A stretch of DNA of 31,306 bases, taken from the IMG/VR virus record IMGVR_UViG_3300017764_000054, positions 1 to 31,306 of that record; one strand, 5' to 3'. A program made the position numbers and the translations under genes. Positions 30,743 through 31,306 of the stretch are shown piece after piece. Source of the stretch: a virus. The notes below the pieces were generated by a model. That model did no database searches. It saw nothing but the letters and a program-made list of their open reading frames with translations, and was not told where the DNA came from. Every line of letters begins with the position of its first letter. Within the stretch, counting starts at the first letter, position 1.

Positions 30743-31306
30743 ATGGAACAAATATTAGAACTTTTTTTCGGTAATCCAGACTATAATTTAACATACGGAA
30801 TTGCGCCTCTTGCGGGATTAGCCGTTAGTGCTGGCGTTAGTTTATTAGGCGGTATATTTGGATCTTCCAGAGCTAAAAAACAGGAACAAGCAGCAAGAAA
30901 AAAAAGACTTAAATTAGAGGGTGAGCTTAAAAGAGCTGAAAATAATAGACAGGCAATTGTAAATCCTTATGAAGGTGTTAAAGAAATACCTGTTTCCATG
31001 AGTAATCCATTTGAAAATATTGGTGTTGCTACAAATGCTGCTACTATGCAAGCTGAAGAAGCTGATATTGCTCTCGCTAATACATTGGACACAATACGAT
31101 CAACTGGTGCGAGTGCCGGCGGGGCTACTGCGCTTGCCCAAGCGGCGCTTAGAAGTAAAAAGGGTATTGCGGCAAGCATTGAGCAACAAGAAGCTAAAAA
31201 CGAGCAATTAAAAGCTGAAGGTGAATTTAAGAAAGAACAGTTTGAGCAACAAGCAATGCTTTCTGACAAACAAAGAGTGCAACAAGCTGAAGCTGCTGGT
31301 AAAGAA
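30743..31306 (+). CDS. Internal virion / injection-type protein (188 aa visible, 3' truncated)
   Basis: Open frame from an ATG four bases after the previous stop to the end of the window, no stop reached. The N-terminus has a hydrophobic stretch at about 20-40 (GIAPLAGLAVSAGVSLLGGI and FG), resembling a membrane-inserting segment, followed by a basic helix. Then come IVNPYEGVKEIPVSMSNPFE, TMQAEEADIALANTLDTI and GASAGGATALAQAALRSKKG and a Gln/Glu-rich coiled coil. From memory the NPY-NPF, ALANTLD, AGGATALAQAA series marks internal virion proteins of marine and Bacteroidota phages, ejected with the DNA. The true length is unknown. Confidence 0.75.
   Translation, partial: MEQILELFFGNPDYNLTYGIAPLAGLAVSAGVSLLGGIFGSSRAKKQEQAARKKRLKLEGELKRAENNRQAIVNPYEGVKEIPVSMSNPFENIGVATNAATMQAEEADIALANTLDTIRSTGASAGGATALAQAALRSKKGIAASIEQQEAKNEQLKAEGEFKKEQFEQQAMLSDKQRVQQAEAAGKE

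Noticed and set aside
1-31306. tRNA genes, CRISPR arrays, insertion sequences or integrase
   Set aside because: Gaps between genes are at most about 84 bases, none shows a cloverleaf or spaced repeats by eye, and no recombinase or transposase motif was seen in any supported gene.

Overview
The window looks like part of the late (structural) region of a tailed, probably podovirus-type lytic phage of a Bacteroidota host, most likely a flavobacterium and plausibly marine. The evidence is as follows. All supported genes lie on the + strand and are tightly packed, many with ATGA or TAATG overlaps. Coding DNA is AT-rich. Starts are usually preceded by A/T-rich leaders rather than Shine-Dalgarno sequences, as in Bacteroidota. 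The one exported protein has a flavobacterial-style signal peptide ending in FAQ. The long fibre carries VGIGTTSP repeats of the kind common in Bacteroidota phages. From memory, the portal, capsid, P22 gp4-like and tail-stabilization proteins resemble the crAss-like and Cellulophaga-phage assemblage; no search could be run. No integrase, repressor, tRNA, CRISPR array or insertion sequence was seen.

Layout. 1-7685: adhesion module, with the end of one fibre gene, a 304-aa fibre, small accessory proteins, a 287-aa coiled-coil fibre, a 1574-aa repetitive fibre and a small downstream protein. 7765-10340: chaperonin module, with a small unknown gene, then groEL, groES and a winged-helix-like gene joined by ATGA overlaps. 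10343-13683: a cassette of about ten small, mostly unrecognised proteins, several sharing a short N-terminal SP/AP-type motif. It includes a minimal HExxH putative metallopeptidase, a 55-aa Cys-containing protein, a protein with a TonB-box-like motif and a secreted protein behind its own inverted repeat. 13684-15148: holin, coiled-coil protein, a conserved small protein and a 201-aa protein that may hold two GroES-like domains. 15093-17577: small-terminase candidate and a large terminase whose ATPase and nuclease halves lie in two frames joined at a G6 run. 17581-22681: portal, scaffold and major capsid protein, closed by a terminator. 22766-31306: head/neck protein, terminator, two neck (connector) proteins, a two-gene stabilization protein and the start of an internal virion protein that runs off the window.

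How they work together. Scaffold and capsid protein build the procapsid around the portal; terminase fills it; the neck, stabilization and fibre proteins complete the particle; the holin starts lysis. The chaperonin pair probably folds abundant virion proteins. Its co-chaperonin appears to lack the roof loop, as T4 gp31 does, which would fit a bulky client such as the capsid protein. No convincing endolysin lies in the window.

The points most worth following up are the terminase frame break, the reversed groEL-groES pair with a roofless GroES and altered apical site plus a possible tandem GroES-like protein, the small-protein cassette with shared N-terminal motifs, the TonB-box-like motif, the privately regulated secreted protein and the split stabilization protein.
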